From Coneutiohabitans sp964457925 (GTDB lineage: Bacteria > Zhuqueibacterota > Zhuqueibacteria > Zhuqueibacterales > Zhuqueibacteraceae), in contig CAYWGH010000015.1 of NCBI GenBank assembly GCA_964457925.1, positions 75,359 through 139,358 on the forward strand: DNA of 64,000 bases, written 5' to 3'. Under the pieces are notes generated by a model. It did no database searches and was not told the origin of the DNA. It worked only from the letters and a program-made list of their open reading frames with translations. A program made the position numbers and the translations under genes. Positions 49,486-58,097 of this stretch are shown piece after piece (position 1 is the stretch's first letter; every line of letters begins with the position of its first letter).

Positions 49486-51993
49486 TCAGTAGTCTATCAA
49501 TTTTTTAGCCGCTTCTTCAAGCTGCGCTTGATTTACCAGGAAAAAATTCTCCAACACCGGACTATACGGCGCCGGCGTATCGAGCGCGCCGAGCACGCGC
49601 ACCGGCGCATCGAGATATTCGAATGCTTCTTCGGCAATGATCGAGGCGATGGATTGGCCGATGCCGCCGGTTTTGGAATCCTCTTGCACGATCAACACGC
49701 GGTTGGTCTGCCGCACGCAGTCGAGAATCGCGGTTTTGTCGAGCGGCAGCAGGGAGCGCAGGTCGAGCACCTGGCAGGAAATTCCTTCCTGCTCTTCGAG
49801 TTTTTGCGCCGCGGCAAGACAGCGATGCACATACGCGCCATAAGTGATCATGGTCAAATCACTGCCCTCGCGTTTGAGATGCGCGGCGCCAATCGGCACG
49901 AGAAAATCTTCATTCGCCTCCGGCAGTTGTTGTTTGATCGAGGCGAGACGATACAATGCAATATGCTCATAAAACAAAACCGGATTGTCATCGCGAATCG
50001 CGGCTTTTAGCAATCCTTTTGCTTCACGCGGCGTTGAGGGGCAAACGATTTTGAGTCCCGGCGTGCGGTAAAACCAGGCTTCGGTGTTTTGCGAGTGATA
50101 CGGTCCGGCATTGCGCAAGCCGCCCCAGGGCAGGCGCACCGTGATGGGCACCGGCTGGCCCCAGCGATAATAAATCTTCGCGGCATTGTTGACGAGCTGG
50201 TTGAAACCGCTGGCAATGAAATCGTTGAATTGAATCTCAGCAATCGGCCGCCTGCCCAGCAACGCTGCCCCTGTCGCGCATCCGATGATAGCTGCTTCCG
50301 CCAGCGGTGTGTTGATCATGCGTTCGCCGAATTCGGCCAGCATGGATTTTAAAATGACGAAGGCATTGCCGTAGCTTCCGCCGATATCTTCACCGAGCAT
50401 GAACGTGTTCGGGTCACGCCGCATTTCCTCGACTAATGCTTCGACGATCGCCTGCCAAAATGTTTTGCCGTTCGCATCGAACACCGCGCCAGTTGGCTCT
50501 GCCGGATGCCAAAGCTTGGATGCGGGATGAACAAAACTGCGATTTACTGGCATGGCTTGCGGCGCCAGCCATTCGCCATCAGTCACAACCGGATGCCCAG
50601 CAAGTTTTGCCTCGGGCCACGGCGCTGCCATCACTTCTTGTGCTGCTGCTTCGATTTCATCTTCGACCTCGGCGAGCATTCTTTTCAGCTCGGCTTCGTC
50701 CAGCACACCGGAATCGAGCAACTGTTTTTGATAAAGCTTGATGGGATCTTTTTGATACCAATAAGCATATTTTTCGGCATCGACATAACCGCCGGAGAGT
50801 TTCCCGGGCGGCACAAATTCAAGAAATTGTTCCGGCTCTTTGCCGAAATACAGCATATCATCGTGATGCGCGTGGCCGCACATGCGCATGGCAACAAGCT
50901 CGATCAACACCGGTCCATGGCCCGCGCGGCAAGCTTCCGCGGCCTCCGTTACCGCTGCGAAAATTTCTTCGGGATTCGTCCCGTCAATCGTTATGCCGCG
51001 CAAGCCATAGCCAAGCGCTTTCTGCGCGAAGTTGAAAGCCGCGCATTGCTCGTGCACCGGCGTCGAAAGCGCGGTTTGATTGTTTTGCACGATAAACACG
51101 ATCGGCATTTTTTGCACCGCCGCGAAGTTGATCACTTCATGCCATTCGCCGGAGGAGGTTCCGCCTTCGCCGATGCAATTGATGATCACGCGGCCGCTGC
51201 CTTTCAACGCGAAGCCGATGCCGCACGCTGAGCCTGTGCTAATGGTAATCGGCGCGCTAGGAGGGAGGATGCCGCAGGCGAAATCGCCGATGTGCAAGTC
51301 TTTCCCATTGGTCGGTTTGCCGATTTTGCCCATCTGCGCCGCCATCACATCATAAGGCTTTTGTCCCATTGCCAGCGCGAGGCCGAGATCGCGGATCATC
51401 GGCGCAACGAAATCGCCGGTATAGCTGCCATTCTGCTTGAACTTCTCACCGCGCTTCAAGCGAATTGCGGCAGCATAAATCGCCTCTTGCCCCATCGAAC
51501 GAAAACCTTTACCTTGAAACGGCGAACCGTCGGCCTGTTTTACCTCGCCGCTTACGAAAAATTTTTTGAGCCGGGCATCGAGATGGCGCGTACGCAGCAT
51601 GCCGCGCAGAATCTCACATTTTTCTGCGTTGTTCAACGAGTGTTTGAGTCGAATACGAATGAAGGCAGCCTGTAAATCTTGTACGAGGCGAGCACTAAAG
51701 CAATCGAGCACCTCGCCTGTGCCGGTCATCGGATATGCCTCTGCCAATCGTTCCGTTTTCTTGAGTGGGGACAGGCGGCCGCGCACGGCCTCGAGATACC
51801 GCTCTTCTAATTGTTCCAATTGCGATGAAGAAAGTTTGGCGGGAAAATCAGCCAGGAGTTTGCGCAAGCGGATTTTTAAATCCGACTGCAATGACGGCGC
51901 GCATTGGACGAATACCGCAGCCAGCGTTGCTTCAACAAAAGCCGCGGCCAGCGGAGTGTGAGCTTCAATTGGTTCAGTGATGACCGCGGGCAT
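49486..51993 (-). CDS. 2-oxoacid dehydrogenase E1, fused alpha and beta subunits
   Basis: 835 residues from ATG 51993; longer in-frame starts overlap the upstream gene and add no conserved sequence. An N-terminal extension of about 100 residues precedes the alpha part with the thiamine-diphosphate motif (CIGEGGTSSGE to NNQTALST), then the beta part (ALVEEMRRDPNTFMLGEDIG, NTPLAEAAIIGCATGAALLG, RLPWGGLRNAGPYHSQNTEA, VPIGAAHLKREGSDLTMITY). It catalyses decarboxylation of pyruvate or branched-chain 2-oxoacids and passes the acyl group to an E2 lipoyl protein, which is not in the window. The fusion is a known arrangement in several phyla. Located directly downstream of the DUF2090 gene. Confidence 0.92.
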   Translation of the reverse strand: MPAVITEPIEAHTPLAAAFVEATLAAVFVQCAPSLQSDLKIRLRKLLADFPAKLSSSQLEQLEERYLEAVRGRLSPLKKTERLAEAYPMTGTGEVLDCFSARLVQDLQAAFIRIRLKHSLNNAEKCEILRGMLRTRHLDARLKKFFVSGEVKQADGSPFQGKGFRSMGQEAIYAAAIRLKRGEKFKQNGSYTGDFVAPMIRDLGLALAMGQKPYDVMAAQMGKIGKPTNGKDLHIGDFACGILPPSAPITISTGSACGIGFALKGSGRVIINCIGEGGTSSGEWHEVINFAAVQKMPIVFIVQNNQTALSTPVHEQCAAFNFAQKALGYGLRGITIDGTNPEEIFAAVTEAAEACRAGHGPVLIELVAMRMCGHAHHDDMLYFGKEPEQFLEFVPPGKLSGGYVDAEKYAYWYQKDPIKLYQKQLLDSGVLDEAELKRMLAEVEDEIEAAAQEVMAAPWPEAKLAGHPVVTDGEWLAPQAMPVNRSFVHPASKLWHPAEPTGAVFDANGKTFWQAIVEALVEEMRRDPNTFMLGEDIGGSYGNAFVILKSMLAEFGERMINTPLAEAAIIGCATGAALLGRRPIAEIQFNDFIASGFNQLVNNAAKIYYRWGQPVPITVRLPWGGLRNAGPYHSQNTEAWFYRTPGLKIVCPSTPREAKGLLKAAIRDDNPVLFYEHIALYRLASIKQQLPEANEDFLVPIGAAHLKREGSDLTMITYGAYVHRCLAAAQKLEEQEGISCQVLDLRSLLPLDKTAILDCVRQTNRVLIVQEDSKTGGIGQSIASIIAEEAFEYLDAPVRVLGALDTPAPYSPVLENFFLVNQAQLEEAAKKLIDY

Positions 51994-52108
51994 AGACGGT
52001 GAAATCCTTGATTGAAATTTTAACCCGGCTGTGAGAAACATAGGCGATACCAAAACAAAGCGGGACGCATCTCGACGACACGTCCCGCTGAAAGCAAACC
52101 AGTTTTGA

Positions 52109-53032
52109 TCAAGCCGAGGCTTTGACGAACAAATCCACCAGGCCTTTGTAGTTGTTGGCAACCATGTTCATCGCGTCTTCGCGGCTGTGCTTGTTGTTTT
52201 TGCAGCCCTCCAACGCATCCCAGAACACGGTGCGACCGACGGCGAAGCCAATGACGCCCTCGACTTTCGCGCCTTCGCGCAGCCAATGATTGACTTTCTC
52301 CGCATTCTCGCCGCGGCCCAAAACGATCATGCCGACATGATTGCGGCCGTTGCTGCGCGCTTGCGCCACGATGGCTTTGTAGTCTGCGGCATGTTCCAGG
52401 CCTTCCAATTTCCACACATCCGGTTCGATGCCCGCGGCCTGCAATTCCGCAATCGCTTTTTCCATCAAGCCGGGGCGAACCGCGGTGTCGAATTTCTTTT
52501 TGTCGCCGCCGAGCTTCGCCAATTGCGCCTCATTCGCCGGCACCAGAAGCTCGAACATGAATTTCCGGTTGTGGGAATGGCAATAATCGCTTAACCTGGC
52601 AAGGCGCTCGGCCTGGCGTTTGTTTAAGTTTGCATCGTCTTCGACATTGTAGCGCACCAACACTTTCACAAACGTGGGATTGAATTTTTCAATATGTGCG
52701 CCGAATTGCTCGCCGTATTCAAAATCAAATTCGTCCTGCCCGCTTTTTTCCGCGGGCATCGCGACTTTGATGCCGTCCTTGAGTGCATCTCTTGCGCAAT
52801 CTGCGGCAAATTGTTCATCGACCAAAATTGCGGCTTTATCTTTGGGCACGCCCATCGTCAATGCTTTGCGGAAACCGTCATATACGATTCTCTTATAGGA
52901 GGCAATCAGTTTGGTTTCCTCGTCAGTGGGTTGGCGGCCTTTGATGCCGAACATCTTTGCTTGAAACGAGCCGCGGTGATCGAACGGCATCACGAACAGC
53001 TTGTCTTGATAGCCTAGATTTGTCAACGCCAT
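52109..53032 (-). CDS. DUF2090 (aldolase-like) protein
   Basis: 307 residues, GAGGAG before the start. It begins LGYQDKLFVMPFDHRGSF and contains VPKDKAAILVDEQF, FVKVLVRYNVEDDANLNKRQ, KFMFELLVPANEAQL and VIGFAVGRTVFWDAL, which is the DUF2090 pattern also found as the C-terminal half of IolC-type proteins in inositol catabolism. The fold is a class I aldolase-like barrel, so a sugar-phosphate or keto-sugar-phosphate aldolase reaction is likely but untested. No other inositol genes are present, so the pathway is unclear. It is 115 bp upstream of the E1 gene. Confidence 0.82.
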   Translation of the reverse strand: MALTNLGYQDKLFVMPFDHRGSFQAKMFGIKGRQPTDEETKLIASYKRIVYDGFRKALTMGVPKDKAAILVDEQFAADCARDALKDGIKVAMPAEKSGQDEFDFEYGEQFGAHIEKFNPTFVKVLVRYNVEDDANLNKRQAERLARLSDYCHSHNRKFMFELLVPANEAQLAKLGGDKKKFDTAVRPGLMEKAIAELQAAGIEPDVWKLEGLEHAADYKAIVAQARSNGRNHVGMIVLGRGENAEKVNHWLREGAKVEGVIGFAVGRTVFWDALEGCKNNKHSREDAMNMVANNYKGLVDLFVKASA

Positions 53033-53124
53033 AATGCTCTCCTCGGGGTTGGTTTAGAGGTTGTAAATCCGTTCTGTTAAGAAAGCGCATGTGGTGCAGG
53101 TGCGTCTGTCGCGTGTTTTCTCAT

Positions 53125-53325
53125 CTAACCGGAAGTCTTCCGCCGGTGTTCGTCGGCGGCTTCTAGAGTTTTGAATTTGAAAATGCCGCGTTGAATTTTT
53201 CCGGCCGGCTTCAAAGCATAAAGCAAGTCCTGGAGATCCGACAAGCGTCGCAACGGATCCCGGGATTGAAGTTTTTTTAGATGGAGCTCTGCTTCGGTGA
53301 AGCTCTTGTACTTGTAGACGGGCAT
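53125..53325 (-). CDS. Small protein paired with nucleotidyltransferase (66 aa)
   Basis: Its ATG overlaps the upstream stop codon by one base (TAATG), so it is translated together with the nucleotidyltransferase gene. The protein is Lys/Leu-rich and mostly helical (YKSFTEAELHLKKLQSRDPL, RRLSDLQDLLYALKP). Short proteins starting with this VYKYKSF-like pattern are frequent neighbours of such transferases. It is a candidate partner or toxin/antitoxin half, but I cannot assign which. Confidence 0.65.
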   Translation of the reverse strand: MPVYKYKSFTEAELHLKKLQSRDPLRRLSDLQDLLYALKPAGKIQRGIFKFKTLEAADEHRRKTSG

Positions 53326-53795
53326 TACTCTTCCTTCTCTCGCAATCTTTCCCTCAAATAAAAGACATCGAGTTGATCTCGCTCGCGAAGCGTGTCTTTT
53401 TTTAGTTTGATCAAAGTCTCGATGGTTGCGACGCGCACCGGTATGCCTTGACTCTCGATTACTTCATATTCGAGATCGTCATAGGAAAATGCCTCGCCAA
53501 CGCGACCCATAATATCGATATAATAATCTTGCGGCGTGCCGTAGCGTAGAACTGGATAGTTCTCCAATTCTTCAAATGTGATTTCAATGATCGCCTCATC
53601 CTGAAAAACCGCAGTAAGCGCGCGCCTTAGATTCTCGATGTTTTGCGGTTCTCGTTTTACAAAAATATCCAAATCAGTAGTGAAGCGCGATATATCGTGA
53701 AACCCCACTGCCAGCCCGCCGATCAGGACATACTCAACGCCGTGCTCGTGCAGCGCTTTCAAAACCGCGAGAAAACTGTCTGTCTTCATATTCAT
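53325..53795 (-). CDS. Nucleotidyltransferase-fold protein (putative toxin-antitoxin member)
   Basis: 156 residues. The nucleotidyltransferase core reads EYVLIGGLAVGFHDISRFTT then DLDIFVKRE, giving the GG(S/L)xAxG and DxD motifs of the fold; the third acidic strand is near DYYIDIMGRV. Such proteins include AbiEii-type toxins and MNT antitoxins. Coupled to a 66-residue gene by a one-base overlap. No upstream partner is present; the gene on the other side is a divergent SDR. Functional role is inferred from context only. Confidence 0.75.
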   Translation of the reverse strand: MNMKTDSFLAVLKALHEHGVEYVLIGGLAVGFHDISRFTTDLDIFVKREPQNIENLRRALTAVFQDEAIIEITFEELENYPVLRYGTPQDYYIDIMGRVGEAFSYDDLEYEVIESQGIPVRVATIETLIKLKKDTLRERDQLDVFYLRERLREKEE

Positions 53796-53928
53796 TTGCG
53801 TTAATATAGACCTCTTGGGCCTTCGAAGTCAAGATGAAATTACAGTCCGGTATTGCCATAGAAATTACTTGCTGTTTTCGCTGCCCGGCTATAGCTTGCG
53901 GGGGACAGAGGTCCCAAGGGAGATCGCG

Positions 53929-54735
53929 ATGAAGCTCGACGGCAAAATGGTATTGCTGACTGGCGCCGGTCGCGGCATCGGTCAGGCCGCGGCGGTGGAA
54001 TTGGCGCGAGCCGGCGCGCACATTCTCGGCGTCGATTTGCGCGCGGATAGCATGCAGGCAACGGCTGCAAAAATCACGGCATTGGGCGTTCGTTTTGAAG
54101 CATTCGCTTGTGATGTGAGTGATCGAATCGCGATTACGGCCTTGATTGAGACGCTTGCCGCGAAATTCGGCGGCATCGACGTGCTGATCAACAACGCCGG
54201 CGTTTTGCCCTGCGGTTCTTTTTGCGAGAGGGATTTCAGCGATTGGCAAAAAACGATTGAAATTAACTTGCTCGGATTGATGGCATTGACTCATGCCGCA
54301 TTGCCGCTGATGCTCAAACGCCATGAAGGCCACCTTGTCAATCTTGCCAGCGTTGCCGGGAAATTCGGCAGCGAAGGCTTGGCGGCGTATGCCGCCTCCA
54401 AACATGGCGTGGTTGGGTTCAGCTCGGCTCTGCGTGCAGAATTGGCGGATCGCAACATCGGCGTGAGCTGGATTTGCCCGAGCTTCGTCAATACCGGCAT
54501 GATCGCGGGCGTCACGCGCACGGCCTGGACGCCGTTGGTAACGCCGGAAACCGTGGCGCAGGCAATTCGCCGCGCGATTGAAACCAATGCCAGCGAAGTG
54601 TTTTTGCCGAGATTGATGCATCTCACCGCCGGCGTCATGCCGAATTTGCTGCCGAACGCCTGGCGCAGGATGTTGCGCTGGACCAAGGCCTCGCAAGGCT
54701 GGCTGCACGCCAACAAACGGTTGAGCACCTATTGA
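53929..54735 (+). CDS. Short-chain dehydrogenase/reductase (SDR)
   Basis: 268 residues from ATG 53929 (AAGGGA at 53916-53921). Cofactor motif TGAGRGIGQA, Asp at the end of strand 2 (GVDLRADS, which favours NAD over NADP), NNAG, catalytic Ser in LASVAGKFG and Tyr-x3-Lys in YAASK are all intact. The C-terminal part (VFLPRLMHLTAGVMPNLLPN) is longer than the minimum and resembles SDRs acting on lipid or steroid-like substrates, but the substrate cannot be fixed from sequence. Confidence 0.9.
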   Translation: MKLDGKMVLLTGAGRGIGQAAAVELARAGAHILGVDLRADSMQATAAKITALGVRFEAFACDVSDRIAITALIETLAAKFGGIDVLINNAGVLPCGSFCERDFSDWQKTIEINLLGLMALTHAALPLMLKRHEGHLVNLASVAGKFGSEGLAAYAASKHGVVGFSSALRAELADRNIGVSWICPSFVNTGMIAGVTRTAWTPLVTPETVAQAIRRAIETNASEVFLPRLMHLTAGVMPNLLPNAWRRMLRWTKASQGWLHANKRLSTY

Positions 54736-54757
54736 CAAATGTGACATTCTGTTTGAT

Positions 54758-55846
54758 ATGAACAAAAGCATAAAAATAAAAACTAGATTCTTGTTGTTTC
54801 TAATCATGATTCATTTTGTATGTTCCTGTCAAAGGAAATCCGATCCTCTTGAGCCTGACAGCAAAATCGCATTAACCCAAATTGCTTTTACTTCAAACAG
54901 AGATGGTAATTTTGAAGTCTATACTATGAATATTGATGGACAAAACTTGAAGAATCTTACGAACAACTCACAAGACGATACTCATCCTCATTTTTCCCCT
55001 GATGCAGAATATGTCATATTCAACTCATTTAGAGACGAAAACGGTGAGATTTATAGAGTGAACAAGGATGGCGGTGACCAAGTAAATTTGACTAATACAT
55101 CACAGCAAAACGAATGGAATGTTCAATATTCTTATGACGGAACTAAAATAATGTACATGGTTGGCGTGGAGTATCCAAATGACATATGGATTATGGACAA
55201 TGATGGCGAAAATAAAATCAATCTAACAAAAAGTAACGATCCCGAGAGGCATCCACATTTATCATTTGATGGTTCAAAGATTTGTTTTGATTCTTACAAA
55301 AATGGAAATTCCGATATTTATATCATGAACTCTGATGGCAGCAATCAGCACAATCTTACGAATAGCCCTTTAAATGAAAAACTTCCGCAGTTTTCTTTTG
55401 ATGGAACAAAGATAGCGTTTTTTACAGAGACTTTCCTCGACACACTAGGAAGTCGATACCTTGTGAATGTCCTTCATATTTTGGATTTGAAAACGAGTAA
55501 GCGTACCAATCTAGGCCATGTTTCAGGGGATGAATTCGTTCCTCGTTTTTCACCTGATGGATCAAAAATTCTTTTTGTATCTACAATCAATATTTCAATC
55601 GCTTCCTCGAGCGTTTTATGTTTAATTGATCTGAATGATAAAAGCGTCACAATGCTAACAAGTGAATTTGATCTGTATGGAGAGCCCGCTTTTACATTAA
55701 ATGGTTCAGACATTGTATTTGTGAAGGGTAACGGTAATTTTGAAATATTTCGGCTAAATCTTCTTAAAAACATTACAATGAATTTATCAAAATCACCGAA
55801 CTGGGATAGATGGTTTGATATTTCTACTTCTATTCAAGGTAAATAA
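54758..55846 (+). CDS. PD40/TolB-like beta-propeller lipoprotein, AT-rich
   Basis: 362 residues with a signal peptide and lipobox VCSC (Cys24). Six or more PD40 repeats are visible, for example IAFTSNRDGNFEVYTMNIDG, PHFSPDAEYVIFNSFRDENG, PHLSFDGSKICFDSYKNGNS and PRFSPDGSKILFVSTI, forming a propeller of the TolB type. It would be anchored in the envelope as a scaffold. The coding sequence is much richer in A/T than its neighbours and uses AAA/AAT/ATT heavily, which suggests recent acquisition. Confidence 0.85.
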   Translation: MNKSIKIKTRFLLFLIMIHFVCSCQRKSDPLEPDSKIALTQIAFTSNRDGNFEVYTMNIDGQNLKNLTNNSQDDTHPHFSPDAEYVIFNSFRDENGEIYRVNKDGGDQVNLTNTSQQNEWNVQYSYDGTKIMYMVGVEYPNDIWIMDNDGENKINLTKSNDPERHPHLSFDGSKICFDSYKNGNSDIYIMNSDGSNQHNLTNSPLNEKLPQFSFDGTKIAFFTETFLDTLGSRYLVNVLHILDLKTSKRTNLGHVSGDEFVPRFSPDGSKILFVSTINISIASSSVLCLIDLNDKSVTMLTSEFDLYGEPAFTLNGSDIVFVKGNGNFEIFRLNLLKNITMNLSKSPNWDRWFDISTSIQGK

Positions 55847-56039
55847 TTGTGATAGATGGCTAACGACTCAGAGGTCAACATCAGTTTCGGTTTCCACCAA
55901 GCTGACGGGGGAGAGCATGAATTTCATGAAGTGGTAATTCCAACGTCTGTTCTTCGATCAAATCTTCTCTACGCAACGCCGCCGGTGAAACTGGCGCTGC
56001 CGGGCTCATGATCGCGAATATCCTGAAGGGATGAATTAC

Positions 56040-56936
56040 ATGAGAAAGTTTGTTTTTTTCATCGTTATTTTTGCCGGTTTAAACGGGTTTTGCCTGGCGC
56101 AATCTGCCCTGGTTTTTCAAACCGATTTTGGTTTGAAGGACGGCGCGGTGGCGAGCATGAAGGGGGTCGCGTTCAGGGTGAGCCCAAACCTTAAGATGTT
56201 CGATCTCACGCATGAAATTCCGGCCTACAACATTTGGGAAGCGGCATTGCGGTTGAAAGAAACCGCGCGCTATTGGCCTGGCGGAACGGTTTTCGTTTCG
56301 GTTGTCGATCCCGGCGTCGGTACCGAACGCAAATCTGTTGTGCTACAAACGAAGAGTGGACATTATTTCGTCACGCCGGATAACGGGACCTTGACATTTG
56401 TGGCGGAGGAGTTGGGGGTTGCGGCATTACGGCGAATCGATGAAAATGTCAACCGCTTGCCCGGCTCGCAAGATTCCCATACCTTTCACGGCCGGGATAT
56501 TTATGCTTATACCGGCGCGCGCCTCGCGGCGGGCGTTATCGCCTTCGAACAAGTCGGGCCGTTGCTTACACCGCAAGTCGTGTCGATTCCTCATCAAAAA
56601 GCAAAAATTGAAAACGGCGCCGCGCTGGGCTCGATTCCAATTCTTGATGTGCAGTACGGCAATATCTGGACGAACATCGATCAAGCGACACTGAAAGAAT
56701 TAGATATTACGCCCGGCGCGCTGTGCGTGGTGCAAATCAGCCATAACGGCCGCGTTGTATTTGACGGCAAAATGCCCTATGTCCGCACATTTGGCGATGT
56801 GCCTGTGGGCCAGCCGTTGCTTTATCTCAATAGTGAGTTGCATGTCGCGCTCGCGATCAATCAGGAAAGCTTTGCACAAGTTCACAAAATCGGCTCCGGC
56901 CCAAACTGGACGATTAAAATTGAAAAGAAGAAATAG
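56040..56936 (+). CDS. Exported SAM hydroxide adenosyltransferase (DUF62/SAM hydrolase)
   Basis: 298 residues from ATG 56040 (AAGGG at 56026-56030, better spaced than for ATG 56031). A signal peptide (FVFFIVIFAGLNGFCLAQ) precedes the family core: FQTDFGLKDGAVASMKGV, DLTHEIPAYNIWEAALRL, VSVVDPGVGT, VTPDNGTLT, FHGRDIYAY and, in the C-terminal domain, LDVQYGNIWTNI. Members split S-adenosylmethionine with water to adenosine and methionine, or halogenate it. The usual enzyme is cytoplasmic; an exported form is unusual because SAM is not known in the periplasm. A wrong start is unlikely since the leader is clearly hydrophobic. Confidence 0.88.
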   Translation: MRKFVFFIVIFAGLNGFCLAQSALVFQTDFGLKDGAVASMKGVAFRVSPNLKMFDLTHEIPAYNIWEAALRLKETARYWPGGTVFVSVVDPGVGTERKSVVLQTKSGHYFVTPDNGTLTFVAEELGVAALRRIDENVNRLPGSQDSHTFHGRDIYAYTGARLAAGVIAFEQVGPLLTPQVVSIPHQKAKIENGAALGSIPILDVQYGNIWTNIDQATLKELDITPGALCVVQISHNGRVVFDGKMPYVRTFGDVPVGQPLLYLNSELHVALAINQESFAQVHKIGSGPNWTIKIEKKK

Positions 56937-57146
56937 CCTCTCACTCTAACGCAGGATATGCTTCTTGCTGTTTCTAGGTTCGCAGGGGATTGCTATTTGC
57001 TTTTGTTCATTAAGTGATCGATGAACACGATGCGCCGCCCGGCTGCTCTTGCGAAATCAAAATACGGTGATTTTGCAGGATGGCCCGGGCGGACGCACTG
57101 GTTGGGGGGAATTTATTTCCATAAAATGAAGAGGTGGAGAACACCC

Positions 57147-58097
57147 ATGCAGCAGCCTCTCCTTGAAGTCACTACAGTCGAGAAAACCTTTGAAAGTGTC
57201 AAAGCCGTTGATCGGCTTTCGTTCCATGTGCACGCGGGTGAAATCTTTGCCTTATTGGGGCCGAATGGCGCCGGCAAAACGACACTCGTGCGGATGCTGT
57301 TGCGCATCCTTCATCCGGACCGGGGAACGATTCGTTATTGCATTGACGGCACACCAAGCGACCAAGCCTTTCCGCACCAGATTGGGTATCTTCCCGAAGA
57401 ACGCGGGCTATACCGGGAAATCACGATCATCAAGATATTGACTTACATGGGAATCCTGCGCGGCATGAAGCGCCAAGCAGCCATTGCCGCTGCCGGTGAG
57501 TGGCTGGAGCGGCTGGAATTGGGTGAGCGCAAAAACGAAAAGCTCGAGCAGCTCTCCAAAGGAAATCAACAAAAAGTACAGTTCATCGCCGCCATCTTGC
57601 ATCGGCCCCGGATCGCCATCCTTGACGAACCATTCTCCGGGCTCGACCCTGTGAATCAAGAATTTTTTATTGATATTATCCGTGAGCTGCGATCATCCGG
57701 CACGACGATTCTCCTGAGCGCCCATCAGATGGATTTGGTACAAAGGCTGGCAGATCGTGTGCTGCTCTTGAATCGCGGCCGTTGCGTACTCGAAGGAACC
57801 CTCGCCCAGGTACGGGCCTCTGCGGCAGCACACAAGAAAGTCATGTTGAGGATCGAGGGAACTACTGACACCTCCGGTTTTGCGCGCTTGGAGGAAGTCG
57901 ATGACTTTCATGCCCTGGCAGGTGGAGAGTATATGTTTTCATTGCGAACGGGCGCATCACTGAACAACTTCCTCACGGCAGCCGCGGCACATTTGAAGAT
58001 CAGTGATATTCGATCAGAGGATCCTTCACTTCATGAAATCTTTTTGCGCGCTGTTAACCATGAACGTGCGAGAGGTCAAGAGGAACAGCCCAGATGA
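57147..58097 (+). CDS. ABC transporter ATP-binding protein (NatA-like)
   Basis: 316 residues from ATG 57147 (GAGGTGGAG upstream); a longer frame to 57021 has no other support. Walker A LLGPNGAGKTT, signature LSKGNQQKVQ, Walker B AILDEPFSGLDP and switch His in LSAHQMD are intact. The signature LSKGNQQK and the C-terminal domain are those of NatA-like exporter ATPases. It overlaps its permease gene by ATGA. The substrate, possibly Na+, is not determined. Confidence 0.92.
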   Translation: MQQPLLEVTTVEKTFESVKAVDRLSFHVHAGEIFALLGPNGAGKTTLVRMLLRILHPDRGTIRYCIDGTPSDQAFPHQIGYLPEERGLYREITIIKILTYMGILRGMKRQAAIAAAGEWLERLELGERKNEKLEQLSKGNQQKVQFIAAILHRPRIAILDEPFSGLDPVNQEFFIDIIRELRSSGTTILLSAHQMDLVQRLADRVLLLNRGRCVLEGTLAQVRASAAAHKKVMLRIEGTTDTSGFARLEEVDDFHALAGGEYMFSLRTGASLNNFLTAAAAHLKISDIRSEDPSLHEIFLRAVNHERARGQEEQPR

